Positions 36,153 through 46,229 of a stretch of 64,000 nucleotides of DNA are shown one piece after another. Below the pieces are notes generated by a model, which saw only the letters and a program-made list of their open reading frames with translations, was not told the DNA's origin and made no database searches. Each line of letters starts with the position of its first letter. Positions within the stretch are counted from its first letter, which is position 1. Both the position numbers and the translations under genes were made by a program. This DNA is from Mesorhizobium sp. J8 (lineage in GTDB: Bacteria; Pseudomonadota; Alphaproteobacteria; Rhizobiales; Rhizobiaceae), in the NCBI RefSeq assembly GCF_016591715.1, contig NZ_AP024109.1, positions 4,030,001-4,094,000 on the forward strand. The letters run 5' to 3'.

Positions 36153-36222
36153 TGACCCACCAGTTGACTCAGGCCTGCCCGCTTCATACCTATCATGTGA
36201 AACCGAAAGCAAGGTGACGCCG

Positions 36223-36570
36223 ATGGGCGCGGATGCCAAGACTGCCATGAAGGTCGAGATGACCGATGCCGCGGCGAAGCGGATCGCCAGGATCGTCGCC
36301 GGCGAGCCGGGCAAGACTGCCCTGCGCGTCTCCGTCGAAGGCGGCGGCTGCTCCGGCTTTTCCTACAAGTTCGACCTCGTCGGCGACCGCAACGATGACG
36401 ATGTCGCCATCGAGAAGGACGGCGCGACCATCCTGATCGACGACCTGTCGCTGGTCTATATGGGTGGCTCGGTGATCGACTTCGTCGACGATTTGATGGG
36501 CCAGTCCTTCCAGATCAGGAATCCGAACGCGGTCGCCTCCTGCGGCTGCGGCACCAGCTTCTCCATCTGA
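36223..36570 (+). CDS. erpA: Iron-sulfur cluster insertion protein (A-type carrier)
   Basis: 115-residue A-type carrier that delivers Fe-S clusters to target enzymes. It has the three conserved cysteines: one in [11 protein letters not shown] near residue 45 and two in [10 protein letters not shown] at the end. The N-terminal start [15 protein letters not shown] has a good SD (AAGGTGA about 6 nt before ATG); ATG 36247 is an alternative. It may serve IlvD, the Fe-S dehydratase encoded nearby, and others. Confidence 0.92.
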   Translation: MGADAKTAMKVEMTDAAAKRIARIVAGEPGKTALRVSVEGGGCSGFSYKFDLVGDRNDDDVAIEKDGATILIDDLSLVYMGGSVIDFVDDLMGQSFQIRNPNAVASCGCGTSFSI

Positions 36571-36724
36571 TCGACCGAACGTCGCAAGCCCGTGACCGGT
36601 GCAAACCGGGTGGCTGTCCCCGGCTATTGGCAGGAATGCGAAGGGACGGCCTTTCTAAAGGTCCGCGCAGGCAATACGATCCGCCTCGTCGAACGCCTTC
36701 CGTCCGAACAGCATCGAGGCCTGC

Positions 36725-37519
36725 ATGAAGATCGTCACCTGGAACATCAACGGCGTTCGCGCCCGCATCGGCAACCTCACCCACTGGCTGACCGAAAGCG
36801 CGCCGGACATCGTCTGCCTGCAGGAGATCAAGACGGTCGACGAGCAGTTCCCGCGCGCCGAGATCGAGGCGCTGGGCTATAATGTCGAGACCAACGGCCA
36901 GAAGAGCTTCAACGGCGTCGCGATCCTGTCGAAGCTTCCTTTCGACGAGGTCAATCGCGGCCTGCCGGGCGACGATGCGGACGACCATGCCCGCTTTATC
37001 GAAGGCGTCTTTTCCACCAACCAGGGCGCCCTGCGCGTCGCCTCGCTCTATCTGCCCAACGGCAATCCGGTCGACGATGAACGGAAGTTTTCCTACAAGC
37101 TCGCCTGGATGGCGCGGCTGGAGCGCTGGGCGGAAGAGCGCCTGCGGCTCGAGGAGGCGCTGGTGCTGGCCGGCGACTACAACGTCATTCCCGAACCGGT
37201 CGACGCCCGCTTTCCCGAAAACTGGCTGGGCGACGCGCTGTTCCAGCCGCAGACGAGGCAGGCCTTCCGCCGGCTGAAGAATCTCGGCTTCACCGAGGCG
37301 GTGCGCTCGGTGACCGACTCGGCCGGCGTCTACACCTTCTGGGACTACCAGGCCGGCGCTTGGCAGAAGAACAACGGCATCCGCATCGACCACCTGCTGC
37401 TCTCGCCGGAAGCCGCCAACCGCTTCGCGTCGGCCTCGGTGGAAAAGCACGTGCGCGCCTGGGAAAAGCCTTCGGACCACGTGCCGGTCGCGATCGAGCT
37501 CAGCCTGCAGCCGGCCTGA
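36725..37519 (+). CDS. xth: Exodeoxyribonuclease III
   Basis: 264 residues of the EEP nuclease fold. Active-site motifs: WNINGVRAR near residue 5, LQEIKTVDEQFP near 36, GDYNVIP near 149, and WDYQAGAWQKNNGIRIDHLLLS near 210, ending with SDHVPVAIEL containing the catalytic His. Class II AP endonuclease used in base excision repair. It follows erpA after 154 nt on the same strand. Confidence 0.95.
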   Translation: MKIVTWNINGVRARIGNLTHWLTESAPDIVCLQEIKTVDEQFPRAEIEALGYNVETNGQKSFNGVAILSKLPFDEVNRGLPGDDADDHARFIEGVFSTNQGALRVASLYLPNGNPVDDERKFSYKLAWMARLERWAEERLRLEEALVLAGDYNVIPEPVDARFPENWLGDALFQPQTRQAFRRLKNLGFTEAVRSVTDSAGVYTFWDYQAGAWQKNNGIRIDHLLLSPEAANRFASASVEKHVRAWEKPSDHVPVAIELSLQPA

Positions 37520-37582
37520 GACGGTTCTGGACCAGATATCGCCACAAATCCGGTTTTTGATACGGATTGCTGTGGGGGTTGA

Positions 37583-37876
37583 ATGGCGATCCGATTTCTT
37601 TTCAGACCGGTCGGCCTTGCTTTGGCGCTTGCCGCGCCGACGCTGTCCCTGGCGGCGCCGACCTGCTTGGCCAACGGCAAGTCCTTCAATGTCGGCCAGA
37701 CGGCGTGCCTGACGCTGGATGGCGAAAGTCACCTCGCCCGTTGCGAGATGGTTCTCAACAACACGCCCTGGACGAAGATCAAGGATGAATGTCCGGGCGA
37801 CGCGCCAAAACCGCACCCGACATCGATCTCGACCCCGGCGCCCGGCCCAACGCCGACGGAGCCGACCGAGAACTGA
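37583..37876 (+). CDS. Small exported hypothetical protein
   Basis: 97 residues with a signal peptide (FRPVGLALALAAPTLSLAAP), then a small cysteine-containing domain (TCLANGKSFNVGQTACLTLD, RCEMVLNN, DECPGD), which gives four cysteines that may form two disulfides. A Pro/Thr-rich C-terminal tail is present. I cannot assign a family; Cys pattern and signal indicate a periplasmic or secreted protein. Confidence 0.7.
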   Translation: MAIRFLFRPVGLALALAAPTLSLAAPTCLANGKSFNVGQTACLTLDGESHLARCEMVLNNTPWTKIKDECPGDAPKPHPTSISTPAPGPTPTEPTEN

Positions 37877-37924
37877 GGCGCCGCCGGTCTCTCCCTCAAG
37901 TGGGGAGGTTACCCTGTGGCGCGC

Positions 37925-38752
37925 TTACTGGTCGCCGTTGTTGCCCTTGGTCAGGATATCGTCGGCGAGCGAAATCGCGGTTCGACGATCGGCCTCGCCG
38001 GCCGCGGCGAAAGCCTCTTCCTGCATGCTGCGGATCCAGGGCTGGTCGGCCGCCGGAGCCCGCTCGAGCGCGGCCGTCATCATCGCCAGGCCGCGTACGA
38101 TCTTACCGCTCTGAAACAGGAGATTGCCGAGCGTCGCCTGCGCGCCGGCATGACCCTTCTCGGCCGCCAATTGCAGCCAGCGGCCTGCCTGCTTGACGCT
38201 GGCTTTCACGCCGCCCTCGCCCTTGAGGAACATACGGCCGATCTCGAACTGCGCGTTCGGATTGCGGTAGTTGGCGGCGGCGCGCATGTAATATTCCTGC
38301 GCCGCGACGTCGTTCTCCTCGACCGGAGTGCCGGGAATGCCCTTGCGCAGATAGTCGCCGAGCGCCACCAGCGCGTCCGACACATAGCTTTCTTCCGGCG
38401 AGCCGGGCTCGACATCCTGATCGACGATTTCCGAGAAGAACTTGAAGGCGGCGTAATCATCGCGCGTCACGCCGTCGCCCTCGGCATACATGCGCGCAAG
38501 CTTCCAGGTGGCGCCGATCTGGCCGTTTTCGGCGGCGTATTTATAGGCCTCGACCGCCTGGTCCTTGTGGCCGCTCTTGTAGGCGGAGAAGCCGAACTGG
38601 AACACCGCCCAAGGGCTCGACTGCGGCTTCACGCCGGTCTTGTCGTCGAACACCTTGTCGTCGAAGGCCATGGCCTGCCCGACGGCGCCCAAGGTCGCAA
38701 GCGCGACCAGTGCCGAAAAGACAGACGACCTCAACACCTCAGATGTCCGCAT
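37925..38752 (-). CDS. exoR: ExoR-like periplasmic Sel1-repeat protein
   Basis: 275 residues. Signal peptide [21 protein letters not shown] then Sel1-like repeats, for example [20 protein letters not shown] near 75, [18 protein letters not shown] near 165 and [19 protein letters not shown] near 205. The arrangement and the segment beginning [20 protein letters not shown] resemble ExoR, which in rhizobia inhibits the ExoS/ChvI two-component system controlling succinoglycan and motility. The call is by family resemblance only. The start region overlaps the 3' end of ilvD by 14 nt, on the same strand. Confidence 0.6.
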   Translation of the reverse strand: MRTSEVLRSSVFSALVALATLGAVGQAMAFDDKVFDDKTGVKPQSSPWAVFQFGFSAYKSGHKDQAVEAYKYAAENGQIGATWKLARMYAEGDGVTRDDYAAFKFFSEIVDQDVEPGSPEESYVSDALVALGDYLRKGIPGTPVEENDVAAQEYYMRAAANYRNPNAQFEIGRMFLKGEGGVKASVKQAGRWLQLAAEKGHAGAQATLGNLLFQSGKIVRGLAMMTAALERAPAADQPWIRSMQEEAFAAAGEADRRTAISLADDILTKGNNGDQ

Positions 38753-40463
38753 AGCAGTGCGTTTCTTCCGCCGCACCCGGATGGGTCACCGCGCCATCGC
38801 GGGCCGGCCCTACCGTCTGCGCATATTTCCAGATCGCGCCGGACTGATAGTCGGTCTTGCGCGCCTTCCAATTCTTTGCCCGGGCCGCCAGTTCGGCATC
38901 CGACAGGGCTACTTCGATCGTGCCCTTCACCGCGTCGATCGAGATCACGTCGCCATCCTTGATCAGCCCGATCGGCCCGCCGACCGCCGCTTCCGGCCCG
39001 ACATGGCCGATGCAGAAGCCGCGCGTGGCGCCGGAGAAGCGCCCGTCGGTGATCAGCGCCACCTTGCCGCCCATGCCCTGGCCGTAGAGCGCCGCCGTCG
39101 TCGACAGCATCTCGCGCATGCCTGGACCGCCGCGCGGCCCCTCGTAGCGGATGACGAGAACCTCGCCTTCCCGGTAGTTGCGCTGCGTGACCGCTTCGAA
39201 GCACTCCTCTTCCGAATCGAAGCAGCGCGCCGGTCCTGAGAATTTCAGTTCCGACATGCCCGCGACCTTCACGATCGCGCCTTCCGGAGCAAGGTTGCCC
39301 TTCAAGCCCACAACGCCGCCTGTCTTGGTGATTGGCCGATTGGCGGGACGCACAACATCCTGGCTCTCATTCCAGGAAACGTGCTCCATATTTTCGGCCA
39401 AAGTGCGGCCGGTGACCGTCATGCAGTCGCCATGCAGATAGCCGTGGTCGAGCAGCGTCTTCATCAGGAGCGGAATGCCGCCGGCCTCGAACATGTCCTT
39501 GGCGACATATTTGCCGCCGGGCTTGAGGTCGGCGATATAAGGCGTCTTCTCGAAGATCGCCGCCACGTCGAACAGGTCGAACTTGATACCGGCCTCATGC
39601 GCGATCGCCGGCAGATGCAGCGCCGCGTTGGTCGAGCCGCCGGTGGCCGACACCACGGTCGCCGCGTTCTCCAGCGCCTTGCGCGTGACGATGTCGCGCG
39701 GCCGGATGTTTTTGGCGATCAGCTCCATGACCTTTTCGCCCGAGGCGAAATTGAAGCGGTCACGCATTTCGTAGGGCGCCGGCGCACCGCAGGAATAGGG
39801 CAGCGCCAGGCCGATCGCCTCGGCGACGGTGGCCATGGTGTTGGCGGTGAACTGGGCGCCGCAGGAACCGGCGGAAGGACAGGCCGCCTGCTCGATCTCG
39901 AGCAGCTCGGCATCGCTGATCGTGCCGACCGAATGCTGGCCGACCGCCTCGAAAACGTCCTGCACGGTGATTTGCCGGCCGCGATAGCTGCCGGGCAGGA
40001 TCGAGCCGCCATAGATAAAGATCGACGGCACGTTGAGGCGCACCATCGCCATCATCATGCCGGGCAGCGACTTGTCGCAGCCGGCAAGGCCGACCAGGGC
40101 ATCGTAGCAATGGCCGCGCATGGTGAGCTCGACCGAATCGGCGATCACCTCGCGCGACACCAGCGACGACTTCATGCCCTGATGGCCCATGGCGATGCCG
40201 TCGGTGACGGTGATGGTGCAGAACTCGCGCGGCGTGCCGTTGGCGGCCGCCACGCCCTTCTTCACCACCTGCGCCTGGCGCATCAGCGAGATGTTGCAGG
40301 GCGCCGCCTCGTTCCAACAGCTGGCGACGCCGACCAGAGGCTGCGCGATCTCGGCCGCCGACAGGCCCATGGCGTAGAGATAGGAACGATGCGGCGCCCG
40401 CGCCGGACCTTCGGTCACGTAGCGGCTGGGCAGCTTGGCCTTGGAGATTGCCTTGGCGTCCAT
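38739..40463 (-). CDS. ilvD: Dihydroxy-acid dehydratase
   Basis: 574 residues. Fe-S enzyme of branched-chain amino-acid synthesis: 2,3-dihydroxyisovalerate to 2-ketoisovalerate. Cluster ligands are recognisable in [12 protein letters not shown] near residue 46, [13 protein letters not shown] near 120 and [16 protein letters not shown] near 190. Two adjacent ATGs (40466 and 40463) are possible; 40463 gives [14 protein letters not shown]. Standard length for the IlvD/Edd family. Its last codons overlap the start of the ExoR-like gene. Confidence 0.96.
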   Translation of the reverse strand: MDAKAISKAKLPSRYVTEGPARAPHRSYLYAMGLSAAEIAQPLVGVASCWNEAAPCNISLMRQAQVVKKGVAAANGTPREFCTITVTDGIAMGHQGMKSSLVSREVIADSVELTMRGHCYDALVGLAGCDKSLPGMMMAMVRLNVPSIFIYGGSILPGSYRGRQITVQDVFEAVGQHSVGTISDAELLEIEQAACPSAGSCGAQFTANTMATVAEAIGLALPYSCGAPAPYEMRDRFNFASGEKVMELIAKNIRPRDIVTRKALENAATVVSATGGSTNAALHLPAIAHEAGIKFDLFDVAAIFEKTPYIADLKPGGKYVAKDMFEAGGIPLLMKTLLDHGYLHGDCMTVTGRTLAENMEHVSWNESQDVVRPANRPITKTGGVVGLKGNLAPEGAIVKVAGMSELKFSGPARCFDSEEECFEAVTQRNYREGEVLVIRYEGPRGGPGMREMLSTTAALYGQGMGGKVALITDGRFSGATRGFCIGHVGPEAAVGGPIGLIKDGDVISIDAVKGTIEVALSDAELAARAKNWKARKTDYQSGAIWKYAQTVGPARDGAVTHPGAAEETHCYADI

Positions 40464-40706
40464 CATCGTCCTTGCCGCACACCCCGCGGCCGGTCCCATC
40501 GCCGGGCCAACCTGGCACGCATCCCGAGACATGACTCGGGTGCTCCGGGTTTATGGCGGGAAATGGGCAGTTCCCTCTGTCTGACTTCTACAGCAGGGGT
40601 TGTTCAGAAAGTGTTGCCGAAACGTCACAATCGCATGAGGCACCGGTTACGCGACGAATCTGCAACAGCGGGCGGAGAGGCGAAGCCAAAGCATCAGCTT
40701 GGCAAC

Positions 40707-40733
40707 AAAAAAGGCCGGGCGGTGCCCGGCCTT
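40707..40733 (-). terminator. Rho-independent terminator of the FadL-type porin
   Basis: On the minus strand AGGCCGGGC-ACC-GCCCGGCCT is followed by TTTTTT. Strong terminator 20 nt after the stop. Confidence 0.9.
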
Positions 40734-40753
40734 TCACGTTCAATTTCAGCAGG

Positions 40754-42028
40754 TTACCACTTAACCTTCAACGATGTCGAAATTGCCGTGACAAGGTCGT
40801 TGCCAAAATCGGCGGTGTAGCCATTGTCATAGGTCAGACCATCGTCCTTGCTTACGGCAGGATGTATCGATCCGCTGGTAAGCACGCCCAGCGCACCACC
40901 GAGACGAACCTCGATGTTCTGGGTCGGGGTGTAAGCCACACCAGCACTAAGCGTCCAGGTGTCGGTCTGCGCGCTGAGACCGGTGGTCGTACCGCGATCC
41001 CAAGTGATCCCGGCGGCCCCACTCCATTGATCGTTGAACTTATGGGCAATGCCCGCAGCAACGGTCCAGCCGTCACGGTACAGGAGATCAAGCGAGGTGG
41101 CGCGCACGGGGCTTGTGGTGGTGCAAGCAATTAGGCCCTTGGTTGCGGTAGGGCAGAAGGGAATGCTCTGGAGCACACTCCAGTCCACCCACTTGATCGA
41201 TCCGAACGCCAACCATCCCGGTGCAATACCAGACTGAAGCTTCAATTCGACTGATTGAGGCACCTCGGACGAACCGTAAACATCCGTTACGCGGCCGAGC
41301 AACGGGTTGCCACCCGCCGGAAGCTGCGTTAGATCCAACGTTCCGGTAAGATTGTCGAGTTTGACTGCAGAATTGTAGACCAGGCTCGCACGCAGCGCGA
41401 TGTCGGGAATTTCGTAAGCGACACCCGCACGCCAACCCCATCCGTCCCCCTCGAGATCAAGGCGACCGATACCTGTCAACGGAATGAAGGGGGGGAGCGG
41501 AGCGACCAGTTGCTCCTTGAAGCCCGATACATCCTCGTGAAAAACACCGCCGATAAAGCGAATCTGACCTTTGCCTGCGTCCATCTTGTAGGAGCAGGTT
41601 GCGCCAAAAGCTTCACTCTCCACTTTCGTCTCGACATTGCTCTGGGCACCAGCCCAATTAGCGCCAGGAGCACTGTGCGCCCCAATAGGCTGCGAATAAT
41701 CGCCAAGGCAGTCGATTGGTCCCATGCCAATCTTGATTCCAGCATTAGGCACCCAATAGTTTTCGGTGTCGCGGGCCGAACTGGAGAACGTGGGACCAGT
41801 CAGCGTACCGTCACTAGGGTCGGTGTCTTTTGCGTTTTTGATGTCTCGTTGCGGCATCACATAGGTGCCGGTGACTTCGCCTGTGATTTGTGCCGGATCG
41901 AAAAGCAGATCGATGTCGTACCAACCGCGCTCCAGGCCGCCGGCATGCGCCGGGGTGACTACGGAGCCAATCATCGCCAGCGAAAAGCACCCTGCCCCCA
42001 GCAGTGCTTTGAGCCGCAAGATGTTCAT
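40754..42028 (-). CDS. OmpP1/FadL/TodX family outer membrane protein
   Basis: 424 residues with a signal peptide (SLAMIGSVVTPAHA) followed by GGLERGWYDIDLLFDP and a beta-barrel rich in aromatic-terminated strands, ending in TSLKVKW as expected for outer-membrane insertion. The family moves hydrophobic compounds such as fatty acids. The gene is flanked by its own terminator and a 360-bp upstream region with dyads; its G+C content looks lower than that of neighbours and codon use is softer, so it may be acquired. Substrate unknown. Confidence 0.85.
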   Translation of the reverse strand: MNILRLKALLGAGCFSLAMIGSVVTPAHAGGLERGWYDIDLLFDPAQITGEVTGTYVMPQRDIKNAKDTDPSDGTLTGPTFSSSARDTENYWVPNAGIKIGMGPIDCLGDYSQPIGAHSAPGANWAGAQSNVETKVESEAFGATCSYKMDAGKGQIRFIGGVFHEDVSGFKEQLVAPLPPFIPLTGIGRLDLEGDGWGWRAGVAYEIPDIALRASLVYNSAVKLDNLTGTLDLTQLPAGGNPLLGRVTDVYGSSEVPQSVELKLQSGIAPGWLAFGSIKWVDWSVLQSIPFCPTATKGLIACTTTSPVRATSLDLLYRDGWTVAAGIAHKFNDQWSGAAGITWDRGTTTGLSAQTDTWTLSAGVAYTPTQNIEVRLGGALGVLTSGSIHPAVSKDDGLTYDNGYTADFGNDLVTAISTSLKVKW

Positions 42029-42104
42029 GGAAATCCCTCCCCAAATACAAGTGGCTCAAGCTAGAACCAATTCGGGTTAACGACGCAACAACGATTTCAA
42101 GGGC

Positions 42105-42116
42105 TGTACATGTACA
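42105..42116. promoter_or_regulatory. Perfect palindrome TGTACATGTACA
   Basis: A 12-bp perfect palindrome about 77 bp upstream of the porin ATG. A candidate operator for a dimeric regulator; the regulator is unknown. Confidence 0.4.
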
Positions 42117-42254
42117 TCTTGACAGCTCGTATTTTTGCCATGGTCATCCGCGCTTCAATTGGCGCTTAAATCACGCCAACCGGCGCCGGTGGTCGAAAAA
42201 ATCCGCAAAAACCGCCCAAAACAGGGCAAAAACAGCCGATTTTGGGGCTATCCG

Positions 42255-42286
42255 GCCCCATTGTTACATTATGGCAACAATGGGGC
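42255..42286. repeat. 11-bp inverted repeat upstream of the porin
   Basis: Arms GCCCCATTGTT and AACAATGGGGC with a 10-bp spacer. No T-tract, so not a terminator for valS. Could be a protein-binding site. Confidence 0.5.
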
Positions 42287-42388
42287 GCAAACTTTCCGTT
42301 TACGTCAAAATTAACGCAGCGGCACGCCCATTTTCGAGGCAGCTAACGTACCGGAAAGCTCCTCCGGAGCGATGCCGAATCTTGGCTG

Positions 42389-45172
42389 TCAACCGGCGTC
42401 GCGGACCCTGGTCAAAGCCACCGAAAGCTTCTCCTGCGCCTCGCGGTATTCGGTGAGTTTCTCGCGCTCGGCCTCGACCACCTCTTCCGGCGCGTTGGCG
42501 ACGAACTTCTCGTTCGAGAGCTTCTTGTGCAGGCGCGCGATCTCCTCGGTCACCTTAGCCAGTTCCTTCTGAAGCCGCGCGGCCTCGGCCTGGAGGTCGA
42601 TCAGGCTGCCGAGCGGCAGGCTCACCGTCGCCTCGTTGAGAACGATCTGGGCCGAGCCTTTCGGCAGCGCGTCGGCGAGCGCGATATCGCCGACGCGCGC
42701 CAGCCGCTTGATCGCCTGGGCGTGGCGCTCCAGCCGCTCCTGCGTCAGCTTGTTGGCGCCGATCACCATCAGCGGCGCGATCGCCGCCGGCGGCACGTTC
42801 ATTTCCGAACGCACCGACCTGATGCCCGAGACGAGATCGACCAGCCAGTTGATGTCGGCCGCGGCCTCCTCGTCCTCGAAATCGGGCGACGGCCAGGCGG
42901 CGTGGCAAAGCAGCGAGGAGCGCTGCTTGCCCTCGCCAGCGGTCTGCGCCCACAGCTCCTCGGTTATGAACGGCATCATCGGATGAAGCAGCTTGTAGAT
43001 CTCGTCCAGCACGAAGGCGACGCAGGCCCTGCTCTCGGCCTTGGCGGCTTCGTCCGTGCCCATGAACACCGGCTTCAGCAGTTCCAGGTACCAGTCGCAG
43101 AACAGGTTCCAGACGAAGCGGTAGGCAGCGCCCGCCGCCTCGTTGAACCGGTAGCTGGTGATGCCTTCGGTGACCGCGCGCGCCGCCCGCGTCAGCTCCG
43201 TCAGGATCCAGCGGTTGACCGGCAGTTTGGCGTCGTTGAGCCAGAAATCGTCGTCGCGCGCGACTTCGTTCATCTCGGCGAAGCGCGTCGCGTTCCACAG
43301 CTTGGTGCCAAAATTGCGGTAGCCGGCGATGCGTGCTGGATCGAGCTTCACGTCGCGCCCTTGGGCCGCCATCACGGTCAGCGTGAAGCGCAGCGCGTCG
43401 GCGCCGTATTCGTCGATCAGGTCGAGCGGATCGATGACGTTGCCTTTCGACTTCGACATCTTGGCGCCGTTCTTGTCGCGCACCAGCGCATGCACATAGA
43501 CGGTGTGGAACGGCTCCTCGTCCATGAAGTGCAGGCCCATCATCATCATGCGGGCGACCCAGAAGAAGATGATGTCGAAGCCGGTCACCAGCACGTCGGT
43601 CTGGTAATAGGTCTTGAGCTCCGGCGTCTGGTCAGGCCAACCGAGCGTCGAGAACGGCCACAGCGCGGACGAGAACCAGGTGTCGAGCACGTCCTCGTCG
43701 CGGGTCAGGATCTCGCCCGGCTGGAAGTTTTCGAGCTTGTCCTCGACCCAAGCCTTCCATGGGCCTTCCAGCGCAAGGTAATATTCGACCGCCGCCGCAA
43801 GCGCCTCTTCCTCGGTCTTCTCGACGAAGACATGCCCGTCCGGCCCGTACCAGGCCGGGATCTGGTGGCCCCACCAGAGCTGGCGCGAGATACACCAGGG
43901 CTGGATGTTCTCCATCCAGTCGAAATAGGTCTTTTCCCAGTTCTTCGGCACGAAGTTGGTACGGCCCTCGCGCACCGAGGCGATCGCCGGCTTGGCGAGC
44001 TCGGCGGCGTTGACATACCACTGGTCGGTCAGGAATGGCTCGATCGGCACGCCGCCGCGGTCACCATGCGGCACGGTGTGGCGATGCGGCTCGACCTTGT
44101 CGAGGAACCCGCCTGCTTCCATCAGTTCGACGATCTTCTTGCGCGCGGCGAAACGGTCGAGCCCGTCGAGCTCGTCCCACACGGCCTGGCGCTGCGGTGT
44201 CACCTCGAGGCCAGCGAGGAAGTCCTCATTGTCCTTCAGCTTGATGGCCGCATCGACCGTCAGGATGTTGATCGCCGGCAGTTTGTGGCGCTTGCCGACA
44301 TCGAAGTCGTTGAAGTCGTGCGCCGGCGTGATCTTGACCGCGCCGGAGCCCTTCTCCGGATCGGAATATTCGTCCGCGACGATGGGGATGAGCCGGCCGA
44401 CGATCGGCAGGATGACATTCTTGCCGACCAGATCGCGAAACCGTTCGTCATCGGGATGCACGGCCACCGCCGTGTCGCCGAGCATCGTCTCGGGGCGCGT
44501 CGTGGCGACGGTGATGAAGGTCTTCGGGTTCCCGGGATCGAACGCTTCCCCTTCGATCGGATATCGAAAATGCCAGAGATTGCCGTTGACCTCGTGCTGC
44601 TCGACCTCGAGATCGGAAATAGCTGTGAGCAGCTTCGGGTCCCAGTTCACAAGGCGCTTGTCCTTGTAGATGAGGCCTTCCTTGTAGAGCGTGACGAAGA
44701 CCTCCAGCACCGCCTTGGACAGGCCTTCATCCATGGTGAAGCGTTCGCGCGACCAGTCGGCCGAGGCGCCAAGACGCTTCAGCTGGTTGAAGATCGCGCC
44801 GCCGGACTCGGCCTTCCACTCCCAGACCTTCTCGATGAACTCTTCACGCGTCAGATCGCGGCGATGGATCTGCTTTTCCATGAGCTGGCGCTCGACCACC
44901 ATCTGCGTGGCGATGCCGGCGTGATCCATGCCGGGCTGCCAGAGCACGTTCTTGCCGCGCATGCGCTCGAAGCGCACGAGAATGTCCTGCAGCGTGTTGT
45001 TGAGCGCATGGCCCATATGCAGCGAGCCGGTAACGTTTGGCGGCGGAATGACGATGGTGAAGGCTTCCGCCCCTTCCTCCGCGCCGGCGCCGGCTCGGAA
45101 GGCGTCGGCCTCTTCCCAGATTTTGGCGATCTTCGGCTCGACGGCCTTGGCGTCGTATGTTTTTTCAAGCAT
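42389..45172 (-). CDS. valS: Valyl-tRNA synthetase
   Basis: 927-residue class I synthetase. The HIGH motif is PPNVTGSLHMGHALNNT near residue 48, KMSKS is GAKMSKSKGNVIDP near 560, and the CP1 editing domain lies between. The C-terminal coiled coil (KELAKVTEEIARLHKKL) is present. Start 45172 (MLEKTYDAKAVEPK) is the family start. The stop lies just before a long intergenic region. Confidence 0.97.
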   Translation of the reverse strand: MLEKTYDAKAVEPKIAKIWEEADAFRAGAGAEEGAEAFTIVIPPPNVTGSLHMGHALNNTLQDILVRFERMRGKNVLWQPGMDHAGIATQMVVERQLMEKQIHRRDLTREEFIEKVWEWKAESGGAIFNQLKRLGASADWSRERFTMDEGLSKAVLEVFVTLYKEGLIYKDKRLVNWDPKLLTAISDLEVEQHEVNGNLWHFRYPIEGEAFDPGNPKTFITVATTRPETMLGDTAVAVHPDDERFRDLVGKNVILPIVGRLIPIVADEYSDPEKGSGAVKITPAHDFNDFDVGKRHKLPAINILTVDAAIKLKDNEDFLAGLEVTPQRQAVWDELDGLDRFAARKKIVELMEAGGFLDKVEPHRHTVPHGDRGGVPIEPFLTDQWYVNAAELAKPAIASVREGRTNFVPKNWEKTYFDWMENIQPWCISRQLWWGHQIPAWYGPDGHVFVEKTEEEALAAAVEYYLALEGPWKAWVEDKLENFQPGEILTRDEDVLDTWFSSALWPFSTLGWPDQTPELKTYYQTDVLVTGFDIIFFWVARMMMMGLHFMDEEPFHTVYVHALVRDKNGAKMSKSKGNVIDPLDLIDEYGADALRFTLTVMAAQGRDVKLDPARIAGYRNFGTKLWNATRFAEMNEVARDDDFWLNDAKLPVNRWILTELTRAARAVTEGITSYRFNEAAGAAYRFVWNLFCDWYLELLKPVFMGTDEAAKAESRACVAFVLDEIYKLLHPMMPFITEELWAQTAGEGKQRSSLLCHAAWPSPDFEDEEAAADINWLVDLVSGIRSVRSEMNVPPAAIAPLMVIGANKLTQERLERHAQAIKRLARVGDIALADALPKGSAQIVLNEATVSLPLGSLIDLQAEAARLQKELAKVTEEIARLHKKLSNEKFVANAPEEVVEAEREKLTEYREAQEKLSVALTRVRDAG

Positions 45173-45326
45173 GGAGGAAGTCCGAACTGTCGGGAACAAG
45201 CGCCCGGTGTAAATCGGAAGGTCTTGGCCGAGTCAACCGCGAGAGCTGCGATCGCTCTCACAGATAGGCCTGCCGCGGCCAGCGGCAATGCCGGGAAAGC
45301 GCGCGTGCACGCCGGCTGCCTCAAAC

Positions 45327-45355
45327 AAAAAAGCGCCGCCCCAAGGGCGACGCTT
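45327..45355 (-). terminator. Rho-independent terminator of popZ
   Basis: On the minus strand AGCGTCGCCC-TTGG-GGGCGGCGCT, with one T-G pair, followed by TTTTTTG. It lies about 23 nt after the popZ stop. Confidence 0.85.
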
Positions 45356-45377
45356 TAAGCCTGCGTGTTCCGGCGGC

Positions 45378-46229
45378 CTACTGCGCCCCGCGCGCAACGC
45401 GCTCGATCTCCTCGCGCACCAGCCTTTCGACCAGTGTCGGCAGATTGTTGTCGAGCCAATCCTGCAGCATCGGCCGCAGCATCTCCTCGGCCATCTCGTC
45501 AAAACTCTTCTTGCCGCGGCTGGCAAAGGCGTCGGAAAGCTCGCCGAAGGCCGCGGCGACCTGCCGGCCCGTATGCTCGGAAACGATCGCGGGCCGGGCC
45601 GGCGGCGCCTCCGGTTCAGATCCCCGGGAACCGCCGGCTTGCGCGGAAGCTTCCGCCGCCGGCCAAACCTCTTCCTTTTCGACCTCGACCTTCTCGACCT
45701 CGCCCCGTGGCGCGGCTTCCGGCGCTCGGGCGGTCGGCTTCGCGATGATCGTGCTGCCACCCGCCGCCGCGATTTCCCGTCGCCAATCGGTGACAATGGT
45801 CTCCGCCGTCTGCGGCGCGTTTGCCGCGGTGGGCTTGCTGGAAGCCGGCGATGCGCTCGGCTGAGCAGTGCTGCGGGCCCCGATCTCCGACAACGTCGTC
45901 GGCGCGGGCGCCGTCCTGACCGGCTCGTGGCGAGTCTCAGCACGCGCCGGCGAGGGATCGGTCGCGGCAAGCTGGGCTTGGACCTCCGCCAGCGTCACCG
46001 GCTTGCGGGCGTCGGCGTGCAATTCGGAGCGAAAGGCGTCAACCTCGACATTCGGCGCGGCCGCGGGGGGCACGGCAACGGCGGCCGGCTCCAGGTCCTG
46101 GCGCAGTTCGCCGGCCTCGGCCGGCTGCTTGCGCCCGGTGTCGCTGTCTTCGATGATCCTCCGGATGGAAGCCAATATCTCTTCCATGGAAGGTTCGCGC
46201 TGCGCGCTGCTTGCCGTCGCCATCGTCAC
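45378..46229 (-). CDS. popZ: PopZ-like polar organising protein (DUF2497)
   Basis: 283 residues. The N-terminal helix SSAQREPSMEEILASIRRII is the conserved PopZ region that binds client proteins. A proline/alanine/glutamate-rich intrinsically disordered linker follows, then C-terminal helices FDEMAEEMLRPMLQDWLDN and LPTLVERLVREEIERVARG that drive oligomerisation. PopZ anchors the chromosome origin and regulators at the pole. The linker is longer than in Caulobacter. ATG 46223 is an alternative start two codons in. Between valS and tolC as in many rhizobia. Confidence 0.88.
   Translation of the reverse strand: MTMATASSAQREPSMEEILASIRRIIEDSDTGRKQPAEAGELRQDLEPAAVAVPPAAAPNVEVDAFRSELHADARKPVTLAEVQAQLAATDPSPARAETRHEPVRTAPAPTTLSEIGARSTAQPSASPASSKPTAANAPQTAETIVTDWRREIAAAGGSTIIAKPTARAPEAAPRGEVEKVEVEKEEVWPAAEASAQAGGSRGSEPEAPPARPAIVSEHTGRQVAAAFGELSDAFASRGKKSFDEMAEEMLRPMLQDWLDNNLPTLVERLVREEIERVARGAQ

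Larger units (their letters stand above)
42029..42388. other. Intergenic region between the porin and valS, with dyads
   Basis: 360 bp without a credible gene; it is less GC-rich than its surroundings and holds the porin promoter. It includes a perfect 12-bp palindrome TGTACATGTACA at 42105-42116, near the porin start, and an inverted repeat with arms GCCCCATTGTT (42255-42265) and AACAATGGGGC (42276-42286), separated by 10 bp. The A-rich segment around 42195-42240 (repeated CAAAAAC) is also unusual. Confidence 0.6.

Noticed and set aside
40553..41134. 193-residue ORF on the plus strand overlapping the porin end
   Set aside because: It crosses the porin terminator and coding region and has no start signal or family.
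42527..45358. 943-residue ORF on the plus strand
   Set aside because: It is antisense to valS, a well-recognised gene with HIGH and KMSKS motifs; no family pattern is visible in it.
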